NCBI GenBank assembly: GCA_030616165.1
Contig: JAUWXV010000019.1
Coordinates: forward strand, 1-28,777
Length of the DNA: 28,777 bases
Reading direction: 5' to 3'
DNA from: a bacterium
GTDB taxonomy: Bacteria; SM23-31; JAUVVT01
A program made the position numbers and the translations under genes. Shown here one piece after another: positions 1 to 9,266 of the stretch (positions are counted from its first letter, which is position 1; every line of letters starts with the position of its first letter). The notes beneath the pieces were generated by a model. It ran no database searches and had not been told where the DNA came from. It saw only the letters and a program-made list of their open reading frames with translations.

Positions 1-371
1 TGTAATTGAATATATTGTAGGGACAGGACATTGTCCTGTCCTTCTGTTCTAAAGTAAAAGTTGATTTTATTTCGTTTATTACTTTTCCATTTTAAAAAAT
101 GTCAGGAAAATATATGTCATTTATTATTTAACATGGCACTATCAATTCATTGGAGAGGTGTTCTTAGGTATAAATACGGTATGGAAGTTTCAAATTAGCG
201 TGGCTTTGTTGTTTTGGTTTCTGTTTGGCTTTTTGAATTTTTTTTTCGGGGTGGTAAGCATAACCAGCTTTAAGTTGAGAATTAATTTATTAAGTAAGAT
301 GATGTCTCAATTGTGTTTTTATAATACACAAAGTTAAAAAAATTTTCCTCTATGTCAATACTTATTATTGA
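1..371. other. Noncoding AT-rich stretch
   Basis: No convincing ORF is seen here. It lies downstream of the minus-strand ribokinase and holds one clear palindrome at 21-41; the rest is low-complexity AT-rich sequence. No good intrinsic terminator for the ribokinase transcript is visible. Confidence 0.6.
21..41. repeat. Palindrome, ACAGGACA type
   Basis: Ten-base arms GGACAGGACA / TGTCCTGTCC surround a single T. A related palindrome with nearly the same left flank (ATTGTA then GGGACAGG or AGGACAGA) occurs at 20659-20679, so this is a dispersed repeat and not a chance hairpin. Confidence 0.75.
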
Positions 372-1298
372 TTAAACTTTGTCTCTTAAAAAAGCTTCGA
401 TTTCTTTATGATAAGGAGCGGAAGTCTGCGCACCTAATTTTGTAACTGAGAGGGCTGCAGCAGCATTTGCAAATTTGACCGTATCACAAACAGATTTATT
501 TTCCGATAACGAAACTGCCAGCACTCCGTTGAACACATCACCGGCGGCTGTCGTATCCACTGCCTTAACACTAAATCCCGGTATGATACCACTAAAATCT
601 GACTCAGCTACATATACCCCACGTGAGCCAAGAGTAATTAAGACTGTATCAATTCCTTTCGCTAAAAGTAAATTTGCTGCATCTGCAGCTCCCTTTTCAT
701 CCTCAACTTTGATACCAGTGAGTAGCTCAGCTTCAGATTCATTTGGAGTAAGAATAGAAATATGCTTGAGAATGTCATCTCCAAGTGATTGAGCTGGCGC
801 CGGATTTAAAATAATTTTTACTCCATAATCTGCAGCAATTTCAGCCGCCGTCTTTACCGTCTCGATAGGTATTTCCAGCTGCATTAGTAAAATAGATGCT
901 GATGCAATTACATCTTTGGCAGCTCTTATGTCAGCTGGCGATACATAAGCATTAGCTCCAGACGCAACCGCAATGCTGTTCTCTCCTTTCTCATCAACAA
1001 ATATTAATGCAATCCCGGAAGGAGCATTCTTATCCCGAATAATGTTGTCAACATTTATTCCATCCTTAATAAATCCCTTAACAGATTGTTCACCAAACAT
1101 ATCCTCACCTACACGGGCAATAAAAACAACCTTTCCGCCAGCACGTGCCGCAGCAACAGCTTGATTAGCACCCTTCCCTCCCGCAACCATTGAAAATTCA
1201 CCACCAAGAACAGTCTCACCGGGTTTTGGAATACGGGCAACTTTAATAATCATATCGGTATTCGAACTACCGATAACAACTATGTTTTTTCCCATCAT
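372..1298 (-). CDS. rbsK: Ribokinase, PfkB family
   Basis: Cytoplasmic ATP-dependent kinase converting ribose to ribose-5-phosphate. At 308 aa it has the usual ribokinase length. Visible signatures are the N-terminal NTD substrate motif (residues 13-15), the GGKGANQA motif (40-47), the NPAP segment (165-168), TPNESEAE (184-191), and the C-terminal DTTAAGDVFNG with catalytic Asp254 in the anion hole. This last motif is almost identical to that of classical RbsK. AAGGA sits about 7 nt before the first of two adjacent ATG codons; either could be used. It is the last gene of the minus-strand group with a sugar transporter, nucleoside hydrolase and ADP-ribosylglycohydrolase, which fits phosphorylation of ribose released from nucleosides. 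A related PfkB sugar kinase is possible but less likely given the motifs and neighbours. Confidence 0.93.
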   Translation of the reverse strand: MMGKNIVVIGSSNTDMIIKVARIPKPGETVLGGEFSMVAGGKGANQAVAAARAGGKVVFIARVGEDMFGEQSVKGFIKDGINVDNIIRDKNAPSGIALIFVDEKGENSIAVASGANAYVSPADIRAAKDVIASASILLMQLEIPIETVKTAAEIAADYGVKIILNPAPAQSLGDDILKHISILTPNESEAELLTGIKVEDEKGAADAANLLLAKGIDTVLITLGSRGVYVAESDFSGIIPGFSVKAVDTTAAGDVFNGVLAVSLSENKSVCDTVKFANAAAALSVTKLGAQTSAPYHKEIEAFLRDKV

Positions 1299-1382
1299 TC
1301 GTTATCCTTATCCATTAATAGATTATAATTTTATATATACAAAGTTTTTCCCGCTCAAGCAAATCTGATGTGGCGGATAGGA

Positions 1383-1404
1383 CACCTTTTTTTCAAAAAA
1401 GGTG
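1383..1404. repeat. A/T-rich hairpin, GCGGA-CTT..AAG family
   Basis: Arms CACCTTTTTT / AAAAAAGGTG flank a 2-nt centre, 5 nt beyond the transporter stop codon. GTGGCGGA lies just upstream on the plus strand. The same layout (GCGGA, then a short gap, then a CTT..AAG hairpin) recurs near 17367-17392, 17509-17534 and 25984-26005. On the minus strand it could slow or attenuate transcription between the transporter and ribokinase, but no long U-tract follows. Confidence 0.6.
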
Positions 1405-1409
1405 CCTCA

Positions 1410-2414
1410 TCAGACAATTCGTGCAATAATGATTAATCCAAGACCGATTGCATACGAAACGAACATTAACGCAAGTAGTTTACTTGTTCCAGTTGGAGCT
1501 TCTTTAAATTCTTTCCAGATGAATATACCCCAGAACGCAGCTATCATTGTTGCACCTTGCCCTAAACCATAGGAAATTGCAAATCCAGCAACACCTGAAG
1601 CAACGATGCTGAATGACATTCCTAAACTCCAGATTACACCGCCAAGAATACCTATCATATGCAGTTTTAGATTACCCTTTCTGAAATAATCACCAAAAGG
1701 AACAGGCGCGCCAACAAAGGGCTTTACCATAACTATACTGTTCCACACGAAGTTAGAAAGCAAAAGACCTACAGAAAAAATTACCACAGCAGAATATGGG
1801 CTCAGTTTTCCTGCTTCAGGATTAATAAAATCAGTGGACATTGAAGCCGCAACGAAACGATAAAAAAACCCCATAAGTATGCCCGCTAAAATAGATATAA
1901 AAATACCTTTAACAGGAGTTTTCTCACCTTGAGAAGGAAGTTTTTTATAGGCAAGAGCATCAACTATTATAGCAAGTACAACTCCAGCGACTCCCAGAAA
2001 TAAAAACAAAGGATTGCCCAGAGGCGTGGCTATATAATTAATGATAACTCCAAGAGCAAGAGCCAAACCTATTCCTATAGGAAATGCCACAGCCATTCCG
2101 GCAATATCTATAGCTGCAACAAGCAGAATGTTTGCCAGGTTGAAAATAACCCCACCCAACAATGCAGACAACACTGCACTACCACTCGCCTGAGTCAGGT
2201 CTTCGAAAAAAGAGCGTCCCACTGAACCAACGCTGCCCATAGTTAGAGCTAAAATCAATGAAAGTAAAAAAACACCTATAGCATAATCCCAATAGAAAAG
2301 CTGAAAACGCCACTCTTTAGTGGCTAATTTCTGTGTATTTGCCCAAGACCCCCAGCAAAGCATGGTAATAAAACACATAATAACTGCAACGGTATATGAC
2401 TGCACTACGACCAT
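1410..2414 (-). CDS. GRP/DMT-superfamily sugar (probably ribose) transporter
   Basis: Integral inner-membrane protein of 334 aa with about ten hydrophobic segments spread over its length, in the style of the glucose/ribose porter (GRP) and RhaT-like branch of the drug/metabolite transporter superfamily. The N-terminal CFITMLCWGSWANTQK (residues 14-29) is typical of this group. A strong CAGGAGG lies about 5 nt before the ATG. It sits between an exported nucleoside hydrolase and ribokinase, 92 nt from the former and 111 nt from the latter. Ribose import is therefore the best guess, inferred from context because specificity cannot be read from the sequence. Bacteroides ribose loci carry a transporter in the same position, which supports the guess. 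Confidence 0.85.
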   Translation of the reverse strand: MVVVQSYTVAVIMCFITMLCWGSWANTQKLATKEWRFQLFYWDYAIGVFLLSLILALTMGSVGSVGRSFFEDLTQASGSAVLSALLGGVIFNLANILLVAAIDIAGMAVAFPIGIGLALALGVIINYIATPLGNPLFLFLGVAGVVLAIIVDALAYKKLPSQGEKTPVKGIFISILAGILMGFFYRFVAASMSTDFINPEAGKLSPYSAVVIFSVGLLLSNFVWNSIVMVKPFVGAPVPFGDYFRKGNLKLHMIGILGGVIWSLGMSFSIVASGVAGFAISYGLGQGATMIAAFWGIFIWKEFKEAPTGTSKLLALMFVSYAIGLGLIIIARIV

Positions 2415-2506
2415 TTTAACCTCCTGATTAAAAATGAAACGGGTGTATTAATAATTGTAAAATAAGTTTTTTATTAGGAACAAAATCAAAGATGCATTGG
2501 ATCATT

Positions 2507-3484
2507 TCAGCGCATCAGGTTTTGTTTCAACAATCTTTGAGTAAGCCACTCTAATAAATCTTCTTTTTCCACATTTATGCCGATTCGACAGTTGGGCGGA
2601 AGGCTTTCATCGATTACAGTGTAGCCCTCATCGGTCACGCGGACACTGGCACGGCGGGTGCTGACAAACCTATCCGTTATTGCCATAGCCACAGCAACGG
2701 GGTCATACAGCGTTGGGTCTCTGCCCGGTTGATTAATTGACCAAAGCGTGTACAGCCCGCAGATGGCGTCAGTCAGTGGCGAACAGCGCATCGACAGTCT
2801 GAGCCTTCTCTCCGGTCCGAACTTGACTATTGTGGTCACATCAAGTCCTGCCAGAGTAATCGGAACCCCAGAATTAATAAACTTCTTTGCACTTTCCACA
2901 TCGGCTCGGACGTTCCATTCGGCACTGGGAACCGGACCCCCGTTATATCCCATGTAGAACGAGCCGAACATCGAGTAAACATTTTTCACCATTTTCCAGG
3001 CTTGGGGATCTTTATCGATTACATCTCCGAGGTTTGTCACCGGACCCACGCTTATGATGGTTATCTGGTTAGGATATTTCCTTAAATTCTGGATAATGAA
3101 GTCAGCGGCAGACTGTTTGATCGGATTGAGTTTGTCGAAATCTTCTCCCCAGATTAATTGTGGCGGGAGTCTGCTTCCCTGTCTGGTCGGTCTTCCCACA
3201 GCCACCGGAATATGTTCCTGTCCACATAGATAAAGCAGACGGCAGCTTACCCGCGCCCTGAGGTCTGTGGGACCATCGGCAATAGTGATGCCGAGCACCT
3301 CGAATTCCGGACTGATTTGGACAAGGGCATGTGCGAACGCATCATCAATGTCCCCGGCAAGGTCCGTATCAAATATGATTTTCATTTTCTCTTCACCATG
3401 CGCCGTATCAAAAATGAAAAGAATTAAGAGAATGACAGCAAGGTATAGAGAATTTTTCAGAACACTTAAGGTATGAAAATTCAT
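2507..3484 (-). CDS. Exported nucleoside hydrolase (IUNH family)
   Basis: Calcium-dependent N-ribohydrolase that cleaves nucleosides to free base and ribose. The 325-aa protein has the N-terminal Asp cluster in the DTDxxxDxDDA form (Asp39, Asp41, Asp45, Asp47, Asp48), a GPVTNLGD segment around residue 150, the EWNVRADVESA motif, and a late YDPVAVAMA motif supplying the distal metal Asp. Unlike cytoplasmic relatives it begins with a hydrophobic signal peptide (about residues 11-26) ending near AHG, so it probably acts in the periplasm or outside the cell. AGGAGGGAGG precedes the start. An internal Met34 would give a cytoplasmic form, but the Shine-Dalgarno favours the long one. It lies 90 nt after the lipoprotein gene and before the transporter, supplying ribose to that route. 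Confidence 0.9.
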   Translation of the reverse strand: MNFHTLSVLKNSLYLAVILLILFIFDTAHGEEKMKIIFDTDLAGDIDDAFAHALVQISPEFEVLGITIADGPTDLRARVSCRLLYLCGQEHIPVAVGRPTRQGSRLPPQLIWGEDFDKLNPIKQSAADFIIQNLRKYPNQITIISVGPVTNLGDVIDKDPQAWKMVKNVYSMFGSFYMGYNGGPVPSAEWNVRADVESAKKFINSGVPITLAGLDVTTIVKFGPERRLRLSMRCSPLTDAICGLYTLWSINQPGRDPTLYDPVAVAMAITDRFVSTRRASVRVTDEGYTVIDESLPPNCRIGINVEKEDLLEWLTQRLLKQNLMR

Positions 3485-3574
3485 CCTGAATCCTCCCTCC
3501 TGTTTAAATATATTAAGTTATGAAAATATTCTGCAATGAAGATTTCTTGGTTTTACTACTTTAATAAAAAGTAA

Positions 3575-5191
3575 TCATTTTTCAAATGACAATTTAACCT
3601 CTTCATTTTTTTTCATGCCTGTGCTAAATACTGTGGCTCCTTTCAGATATATTCCAGACCCCGTTGCCTCTACTTTCTTTTTACCTGTTACAACCAGCCT
3701 CACTGTATGTTTTCCAGACGCTAAATTCAATACATGCCACAAAAACGCATCTCTTTTCTCTTCACCTGCCCACCAATAATATGTATCAATAGTTCGGTGC
3801 AACTTACCATCAACATAGACATCAGCTTTACCTCCATCCTTCTTCCAGTCTCCTGTTATAACAGCGCCGGTACCGTTAAATGTAAAGTTTACCTCTGCAC
3901 CCGCCTCATCAGAATACCGAACATAGGGCACAACTTTTTCAATCCCTCTCTCTTTCCTATTTAGAACTGCCCAATTACCTTTCCAACTCCAACCGTCATC
4001 TTCAAATACACTAACTTTATAATCGGGTACAACATTGGGAAACGATACTTCCAAGGGTGGTGCCAAAGGTTCTTGAACCTTGATTTTTACTTCGTCTTCG
4101 GTAATAATCCCCCCATTCTGTTGGATCAATTGCTTAACATACTTGAGCGTATTTTCAACCGCGGAGTTAAAAGAATAGTTTGTAAAGATAAAAAGAGAAT
4201 CCGCAATCGGTTCAATACCACCCTTCCATTTATCTGGAATACCGCTGTATCCCCTAATAACACCAATAACTGCCGCTGCATTTGAGGGATTGCAGTCCGA
4301 ATCCTGTCCACATCGAATAGAAACTTCCATCGTCTTCTCAAAATCTCCTCCGCCATACAGCAGCCCCATAACGATATATGCGCCGTTAAGCTTTGCATCG
4401 ATGTTAAATGGTTCTAACGCTCCGCATATATCAACATCTCCCCATTTGCTCTCCAACTCTTTCCATGAAGTTCGCCAGTCGTTCGGATATTTAGCATGCA
4501 ATGCAACGACGTCGTTAATACACTTTGCATAATCACTTTCTGCCGGAATAGAAAGAAGTGCGCGATTAGTGATTTTGTTAATATCTGTCTCAAAAAATGC
4601 CTCAGCATAGAGAGCAGCCACGAACATACCACCATATACACCATCACCATAATTCATAATATGACCGACCTTATCGGCAATTTTGTTTGAAGTTTGCGGC
4701 ATTCCAGGACACATAAACCCTATATAGTCTGCCTCAATTTGAAAATCAATATCATCGGCATGCAAGCTATATTCAGGACTGCCGGATGCGGGCGGCATAA
4801 TACCATCAAAAAAATTCTTTCGTGCTTGCACGTTCGCATGCCATAATCGATAGCCTGCAGTCGCAAACGATTCCGCAAATTTTTCGGCAGGTGCATCAAT
4901 GCCATACTTATCCATAGCCATCATAAAACTCAACTGAACATAGATATCATCCTGACGAAGAGACCCCGTAACAAAAGCAGGTTCCCACTTGAGTTCTTTC
5001 TCGTATGTTTCTCCCTGTGCTCTAAATTCAGTCGGTGCACCGTACGCAACTCCTATCATCTTACCAGCCCACCCGCCAGCAATCTTATCGCGCAATTGGT
5101 CAATGCTAAGTGTTTTCATATCCCGCCCACTGCAGGACGTTAAAGCAATTGCAAAAGCCACCAAAAACAAAATAATAAATTGTTTTTTCAT
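3575..5191 (-). CDS. ADP-ribosylglycohydrolase-family lipoprotein
   Basis: A 538-aa exported lipoprotein. The signal peptide ends in a lipobox, LTSC, with Cys20 as the lipidated residue. The all-helical ADP-ribosylglycohydrolase (DraG/ARH) fold occupies about residues 28-350. It has the metal-binding pair in RQDD (Asp81, Asp82), matching the family TDDT position, and the distal CGQDSD motif (Asp297, Asp299) followed by NPSNAAAVIG. The remainder (about 380-538) is beta-rich and resembles an added carbohydrate-binding-like module; I do not recognise it with certainty. GGAGAG lies about 5 nt before the start. It is the first gene of the ribose-salvage group. The likely role is removal of ribose or ADP-ribose from ribosylated compounds outside the cytoplasm; the exact substrate is unknown. 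Confidence 0.85.
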   Translation of the reverse strand: MKKQFIILFLVAFAIALTSCSGRDMKTLSIDQLRDKIAGGWAGKMIGVAYGAPTEFRAQGETYEKELKWEPAFVTGSLRQDDIYVQLSFMMAMDKYGIDAPAEKFAESFATAGYRLWHANVQARKNFFDGIMPPASGSPEYSLHADDIDFQIEADYIGFMCPGMPQTSNKIADKVGHIMNYGDGVYGGMFVAALYAEAFFETDINKITNRALLSIPAESDYAKCINDVVALHAKYPNDWRTSWKELESKWGDVDICGALEPFNIDAKLNGAYIVMGLLYGGGDFEKTMEVSIRCGQDSDCNPSNAAAVIGVIRGYSGIPDKWKGGIEPIADSLFIFTNYSFNSAVENTLKYVKQLIQQNGGIITEDEVKIKVQEPLAPPLEVSFPNVVPDYKVSVFEDDGWSWKGNWAVLNRKERGIEKVVPYVRYSDEAGAEVNFTFNGTGAVITGDWKKDGGKADVYVDGKLHRTIDTYYWWAGEEKRDAFLWHVLNLASGKHTVRLVVTGKKKVEATGSGIYLKGATVFSTGMKKNEEVKLSFEK

Positions 5192-5270
5192 TTTTCTCTC
5201 CTATTATACTATTTATGTAATGCAAGAAATAAATTTTTTGATTTTAACTATTTTTGTACATATTTCTATG

Positions 5271-5297
5271 ACATTCCCACGCAGGCGGGAATCCACT
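5271..5297. repeat. Dispersed TTCCC..CGGGAA repeat
   Basis: TTCCCACGC followed by AGGCGGGAA, next to ATGACA, matches the widespread bacterial intergenic repeat of the form GTCATTCCCGCGcaggCGGGAATCC. It is imperfectly palindromic. One copy is seen here; the ftsA-ftsZ repeat at 27360-27390 shares the AATGAC edge. Confidence 0.5.
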
Positions 5298-5754
5298 CCT
5301 TAATAGTCGAGATTTTACACTTTTTCTCATGTATGTGCAATTCAATCATATTATTTATGAAACACAACACTAAAATATATCAGGATAAAAAGCGGAATCA
5401 TTAAAAAACAATCTAATTTAGAACGTGAGAAATAAAAGGTAAAAAAGACATCCACCGAAAACAAAGTATCCTAGTCATATTAAAAGAATGAATGTCTTCC
5501 ATATTGGCTGTTTGAAAGGTATCGGGCGTATCTTCCAATCCATCGGAAACGATATATTCTCATCACATTACTGGGTAAAATTCTATATTGATTAAACAGG
5601 GTAATCTGCTTGCTATTTTCTTGTGTATGTATATAACAACGGTTGAGATATTCCTATCAAAAATCAGTGCTAACAAAAAAATGGTTAGGAGTTCTCCACA
5701 TTTATCTATTACAAAATAAAAATGTTGCTTGATTTTTTATAAATGCGTAAACAC

Positions 5755-5820
5755 CTTGACAAAATAATAAAAATTATTTTTTAAAATATAAAACCTTGAA
5801 AATTTATTGTCAAGTATAAT
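5755..5820. promoter_or_regulatory. Inverted CTTGACAA pair next to TATAAT
   Basis: CTTGACAA at 5755-5762 and its exact complement TTGTCAAG at 5807-5814 are 44 nt apart. A perfect TATAAT (5815-5820) directly follows the second. No -35 box sits at the normal distance from that TATAAT, and the nearest plus-strand gene is 750 nt away. It could be an operator or promoter, or chance in AT-rich DNA. Confidence 0.2.
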
Positions 5821-6479
5821 CTCTGTAAAATTGAAGAATGGTCATACAGCGATTTTTTCCAATATAAATTCATTTTCTTTTTAGTTATATAAAATCTGAT
5901 GTTTCCTGAAAAATCAGAATAACAATTATTCATTCTATACCTGCTTCATTTTTTATCTACAGGATTTCGCCAAATTAATGATGTGTAAAATATTAAAAAT
6001 ATGATTTGGGATTTTTTAACCTTAGAAACGGTGTGCTAACAAAATAAAAAAACCTACCGCTAAAATAGATTTAACAATTGGTTATATTTTCAATGATACC
6101 CGGGTGATTCTCCCATAAAAACTTTCTTAGTGATGTTTTTTTATATGAAAAAAGAATTTTTTAAAAGAACTTGCTTTTTGGTCATTTTTTAGTTATTTAT
6201 TATTGTTATTAGGTTTTTCAGGTTAAAAGGAACAAAATCAAATTTTAAAGTTGCTTATAAAACCTATTTTTAATATATTTAAATATATATTTTACGTTCT
6301 AAAGGATAATCATTCGAGTCCGGTTATTCCCCATCCATATCGACAGCATTTCGCGATGAATAATTATATTTCTATTAGGTAAAGATTAATAGAATAACTT
6401 AACACTTGTAAATTCTGAAATTAATATAAATCGCTCCAAGATATAATTCTTGAGATTAAAATACATTATTTATTTCAGA

Positions 6480-6552
6480 GTAGGGGCGAAGCATTTGAAG
6501 GAAGAGTTTTCAAAGGATTTAAGCAATAAACAAAAGAATGCTTCGCCCCTAC
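6480..6552. repeat. 73-bp palindromic element, copy 1
   Basis: Perfect 16-bp inverted arms GTAGGGGCGAAGCATT (6480-6495) and its complement (6537-6552) enclose a 41-bp core. An almost identical copy in the same orientation lies at 9267-9339, so the pair brackets the kinase gene. The arms resemble other palindromes in this window that end in CCCCTAC (15569-15594, 20571-20592). It looks like a small non-autonomous (MITE-like) or REP-like element; no transposase is near. Confidence 0.85.
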
Positions 6553-6574
6553 ACGAAAAATTAAAGGATTAATC

Positions 6575-9199
6575 ATGAACATCCAAATTGGGGAAGTAAT
6601 ATCACATTATCGGATTATCGAAAAACTCGGTGAAGGAGGAATGGGTGTAGTTTACAAGGCAGAGGATACAAAACTCAAGCGCACCGTTGCCCTCAAGTTC
6701 CTGCCGCCAGAGTTGACACGTGACGAAGAGGCAAAGGAACGATTCATCCGTGAGGCACAGGCTGCCTCTGCACTGGATCATCCCAACATCTGCACCATCT
6801 ATGAAATTAATGAGACTGAGGATGGACAGATGTTTATTGCAATGGCATTTTACAAAGGCGAGACCCTGAAGATTAAAATTGCGCGTGGACCTCTACCGGT
6901 TGAGGAGGCAGTTGACATTGCAATTCAAACTTCCCGGGGTCTGGCGAAGGCGCACGAGGAAGGGATTGTCCATCGGGACATCAAGCCAGCAAATATCATG
7001 GTGACGGATGAGGGCGTGGTGAAGATACTCGATTTTGGTCTTGCAAAGATAGCAGCGTCAATGCTGACAAAAGAAGGGACGACTTTAGGCACCGTTGCCT
7101 ACATGTCCCCTGAACAGGCACGCGGAGAAACCGTAGACCACAGGACGGATATCTGGTCGCTGGGAGCTGTAATGTACGAGTTGCTCACAGGTCAGCGATC
7201 CTCCAGAGGCGAGTATGAGCAGGCGGTAATGTATTCGATTATGAATGTAGACCCGGAACCCATCACAAACCTGCAGTCAGACGTACCAGCGGAATTGGAG
7301 CTGGTTGTCTTTAAGTCGCTGAAAAAAGAACCCGCTGAACGCTATCAGCATATTAAAGACATACTTCAAGAATTGAATGCAATCCGAGGAACAGAAGCCC
7401 CATCAAGTTCAGCTCAGCAGAAGATGCCTCCACAGAAAGCCCCATCGAAAAGACGAAGGATAACAATCGCCGCCCTGTTTGTGCTGGTACTTGTGGTTGG
7501 AACGGCTGTTCTCTACTTTAGGAATGGAGAGCCGGTTGCTCCTTCAGAGAGAAAGATGCTGGCGGTACTGCCGTTTGAGAATTTAGGGTCTCCCGATGAT
7601 GAGTATTTCGCCGACGGCATCACGGATGAGATTACGGCTCGGCTCGCGGGTATCGAGGAACTGGGTGTCATCGCTCGCACCAGTGCGATTCAGTACAAGA
7701 ACACCGATAAATCAATCCAGCAGGTCGGCGAAGAACTCGGTGTCGAGTATATCTTAGAGGGCACCGTCCGCTGGCAGCGCCTTTCCGAGGGACAAAGTCA
7801 GGTGCGTGTAACGCCCCAGCTTATCAGGGTCTCTGACGCTACGCACGTATGGGCGAACATCTACGATAAAGACATTGCCGACATCTTTCAGGTTCAATCC
7901 GACATTGCAGAACAGGTAGCAAAAGGATTAGGCATTGCCCTTCTTGAGCCGGAGCGCAGTGCACTGAAAGACAAGCCAACAGCCAATCTCGAGGCGTATG
8001 ACTACTACCTTCGCGGCAACGAATATGCTAGGAGAGGTGGCGAAAAGAACAAGAGGATTGCATTACAGATGTATCAAAAGGCTGTTGAGTTGGACCCCGA
8101 TTTCGCTCTGGCTTACGCTAGGTTATCAGGTACTCACACAGGTCTATATTGGAACCACTGGGACCGGACAGAGCAACGCCTATCAAAAGCAAAGGAAGCA
8201 GTTGACAGAGCGTTACAACTTAATCCTGATTTGCCCGAAGGGCATCTTGCATTAGGGAGATATCACTACCAAGGACGCCTGGATTATGACCGTGCCCTGA
8301 AGCAGTTCGATATTGTCCGGAAAAACAAGCCCAATAACGCCGAAATGTTAGCGTTTATTGGTTATGTTAAAAGGAGACAGGGTAAATTTGAGCAGGCATT
8401 AGAAAATATAAAGAAAGCTTCAGAACTTGATCCACTATCTGGATTCTTCTCCCAAGAACTTGGAAACACTTATCATCGAATACGCAACTATCCGGATGCG
8501 GAGCGCTACTATGACCGGGCTATCTCCCTGACTCCCGATTCACCCCTCCCCTATGCCTATAAGGCTCAAAACTATCTGAGATGGGAAGGCAGCACAGCAA
8601 AGGCACGTGCAGTTCTGGAGGAGGCTTCTCAGAAGGTCAGTTCAGCAGATGGCCCCTTTATTGTCTTCACCTGGGTCCTTCTTGATGTATTCGATGGGAA
8701 TTATCAAGAGGCGTTGGACAGACTATCTTCGGTATCGTCGGAAGTTTTTGAAATACAATTCTACTTTGTCCCCAAGGCACAACTATATGCCCAGATTTAT
8801 GGACTAATGGGAAACCAGAATCTCGAATATGCATATTACGACTCCGCAAGAAGCATTCTCGAGACTAAAGTCAAGGAAAGTCCGGAAGATGCGAGGTTCC
8901 ATAGTTCACTCGGCATCGCCTATGCAGGACTGGGCCGCAAGGAAGATGCAATCAGGGAGGGGAAGTTAGCGGTAGAATTGCTTCCTGTCAGCAAGGAGGC
9001 TATGCGAGGCGCCTATCGGGTTGAGGATTTAGCAGCGATTTATGCCATGGTCGGTGAACACGATGCCGCTGTCGAACAGTTGGCGCACCTGCTTTCTATT
9101 CCATCTCATATCTCAGTTCCTTTACTGCGGCTTGACCCTAAATGGGATGTCCTGCGCGACAATTCAAGATTCCAGAGGCTTTTAAAGAGAAGGAAATAG
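6575..9199 (+). CDS. Ser/Thr protein kinase with TM segment and TPR repeats
   Basis: An 874-aa Hanks-type kinase. The kinase domain (about residues 12-268) is intact: glycine loop GEGGMG (19-24), ATP-anchoring Lys41, HRDIKPAN with catalytic Asp135 and Asn140, DFG at 153-155, and SPE at 178-180. A basic linker and one membrane segment (about 297-315) follow. Next comes a domain beginning LAVLPFENLGSPDDEYFADG (about 329-455), as found in adenylate-cyclase/kinase-TPR fusions. Several TPR motifs (about 470-870) end the protein, probably outside the cytoplasmic membrane. It likely senses a signal through the TPR part and phosphorylates cytoplasmic targets that I cannot name. AAAGGA lies 9 nt before the ATG, just beyond the copy-1 repeat. 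Its base composition is visibly more GC-rich than the surrounding DNA, and it is bracketed by direct repeats. Confidence 0.93.
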   Translation: MNIQIGEVISHYRIIEKLGEGGMGVVYKAEDTKLKRTVALKFLPPELTRDEEAKERFIREAQAASALDHPNICTIYEINETEDGQMFIAMAFYKGETLKIKIARGPLPVEEAVDIAIQTSRGLAKAHEEGIVHRDIKPANIMVTDEGVVKILDFGLAKIAASMLTKEGTTLGTVAYMSPEQARGETVDHRTDIWSLGAVMYELLTGQRSSRGEYEQAVMYSIMNVDPEPITNLQSDVPAELELVVFKSLKKEPAERYQHIKDILQELNAIRGTEAPSSSAQQKMPPQKAPSKRRRITIAALFVLVLVVGTAVLYFRNGEPVAPSERKMLAVLPFENLGSPDDEYFADGITDEITARLAGIEELGVIARTSAIQYKNTDKSIQQVGEELGVEYILEGTVRWQRLSEGQSQVRVTPQLIRVSDATHVWANIYDKDIADIFQVQSDIAEQVAKGLGIALLEPERSALKDKPTANLEAYDYYLRGNEYARRGGEKNKRIALQMYQKAVELDPDFALAYARLSGTHTGLYWNHWDRTEQRLSKAKEAVDRALQLNPDLPEGHLALGRYHYQGRLDYDRALKQFDIVRKNKPNNAEMLAFIGYVKRRQGKFEQALENIKKASELDPLSGFFSQELGNTYHRIRNYPDAERYYDRAISLTPDSPLPYAYKAQNYLRWEGSTAKARAVLEEASQKVSSADGPFIVFTWVLLDVFDGNYQEALDRLSSVSSEVFEIQFYFVPKAQLYAQIYGLMGNQNLEYAYYDSARSILETKVKESPEDARFHSSLGIAYAGLGRKEDAIREGKLAVELLPVSKEAMRGAYRVEDLAAIYAMVGEHDAAVEQLAHLLSIPSHISVPLLRLDPKWDVLRDNSRFQRLLKRRK

Positions 9200-9200
9200 A

Positions 9201-9266
9201 TTGGATATGATTGAAAAAACAATATCACATTATCCGCTTAAGGCGGATTCACCACCGGCGGATAAT
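9201..9266 (+). pseudogene. Relic of a second Ser/Thr kinase start
   Basis: Just after the kinase stop, ATG at 9207 opens MIEKTISHY, which parallels the kinase opening (GEVISHY) and the usual family start. The stretch ATATCACATTATC is identical to the start of the kinase gene. The frame then runs into a CCGCTTAAGGCGG...GGCGGATA palindromic patch and the 73-bp element, so the kinase domain is lost. A 63-aa ORF runs through the patch and repeat to 9392, but it is largely translated repeat. I read this as a truncated paralogue rather than a gene. Confidence 0.55.

Larger units (their letters stand above)
5192..6574. other. Long AT-rich noncoding region
   Basis: About 1.38 kb between divergently transcribed blocks with no ORF that looks real. 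It must hold the promoters of the leftward ribose-salvage group and the rightward kinase, but no consensus promoter stands out. Visible items are a TTCCC..GGGAA repeat at 5271-5297, an inverted pair CTTGACAA (5755-5762) and TTGTCAAG (5807-5814), and the 73-bp palindromic element at 6480-6552. Confidence 0.6.

Noticed and set aside
5203-5208. TATAAT on the minus strand as promoter of the ribose-salvage group
   Set aside because: It abuts the Shine-Dalgarno, which would place the transcript start inside the ribosome site, and no -35 box fits.
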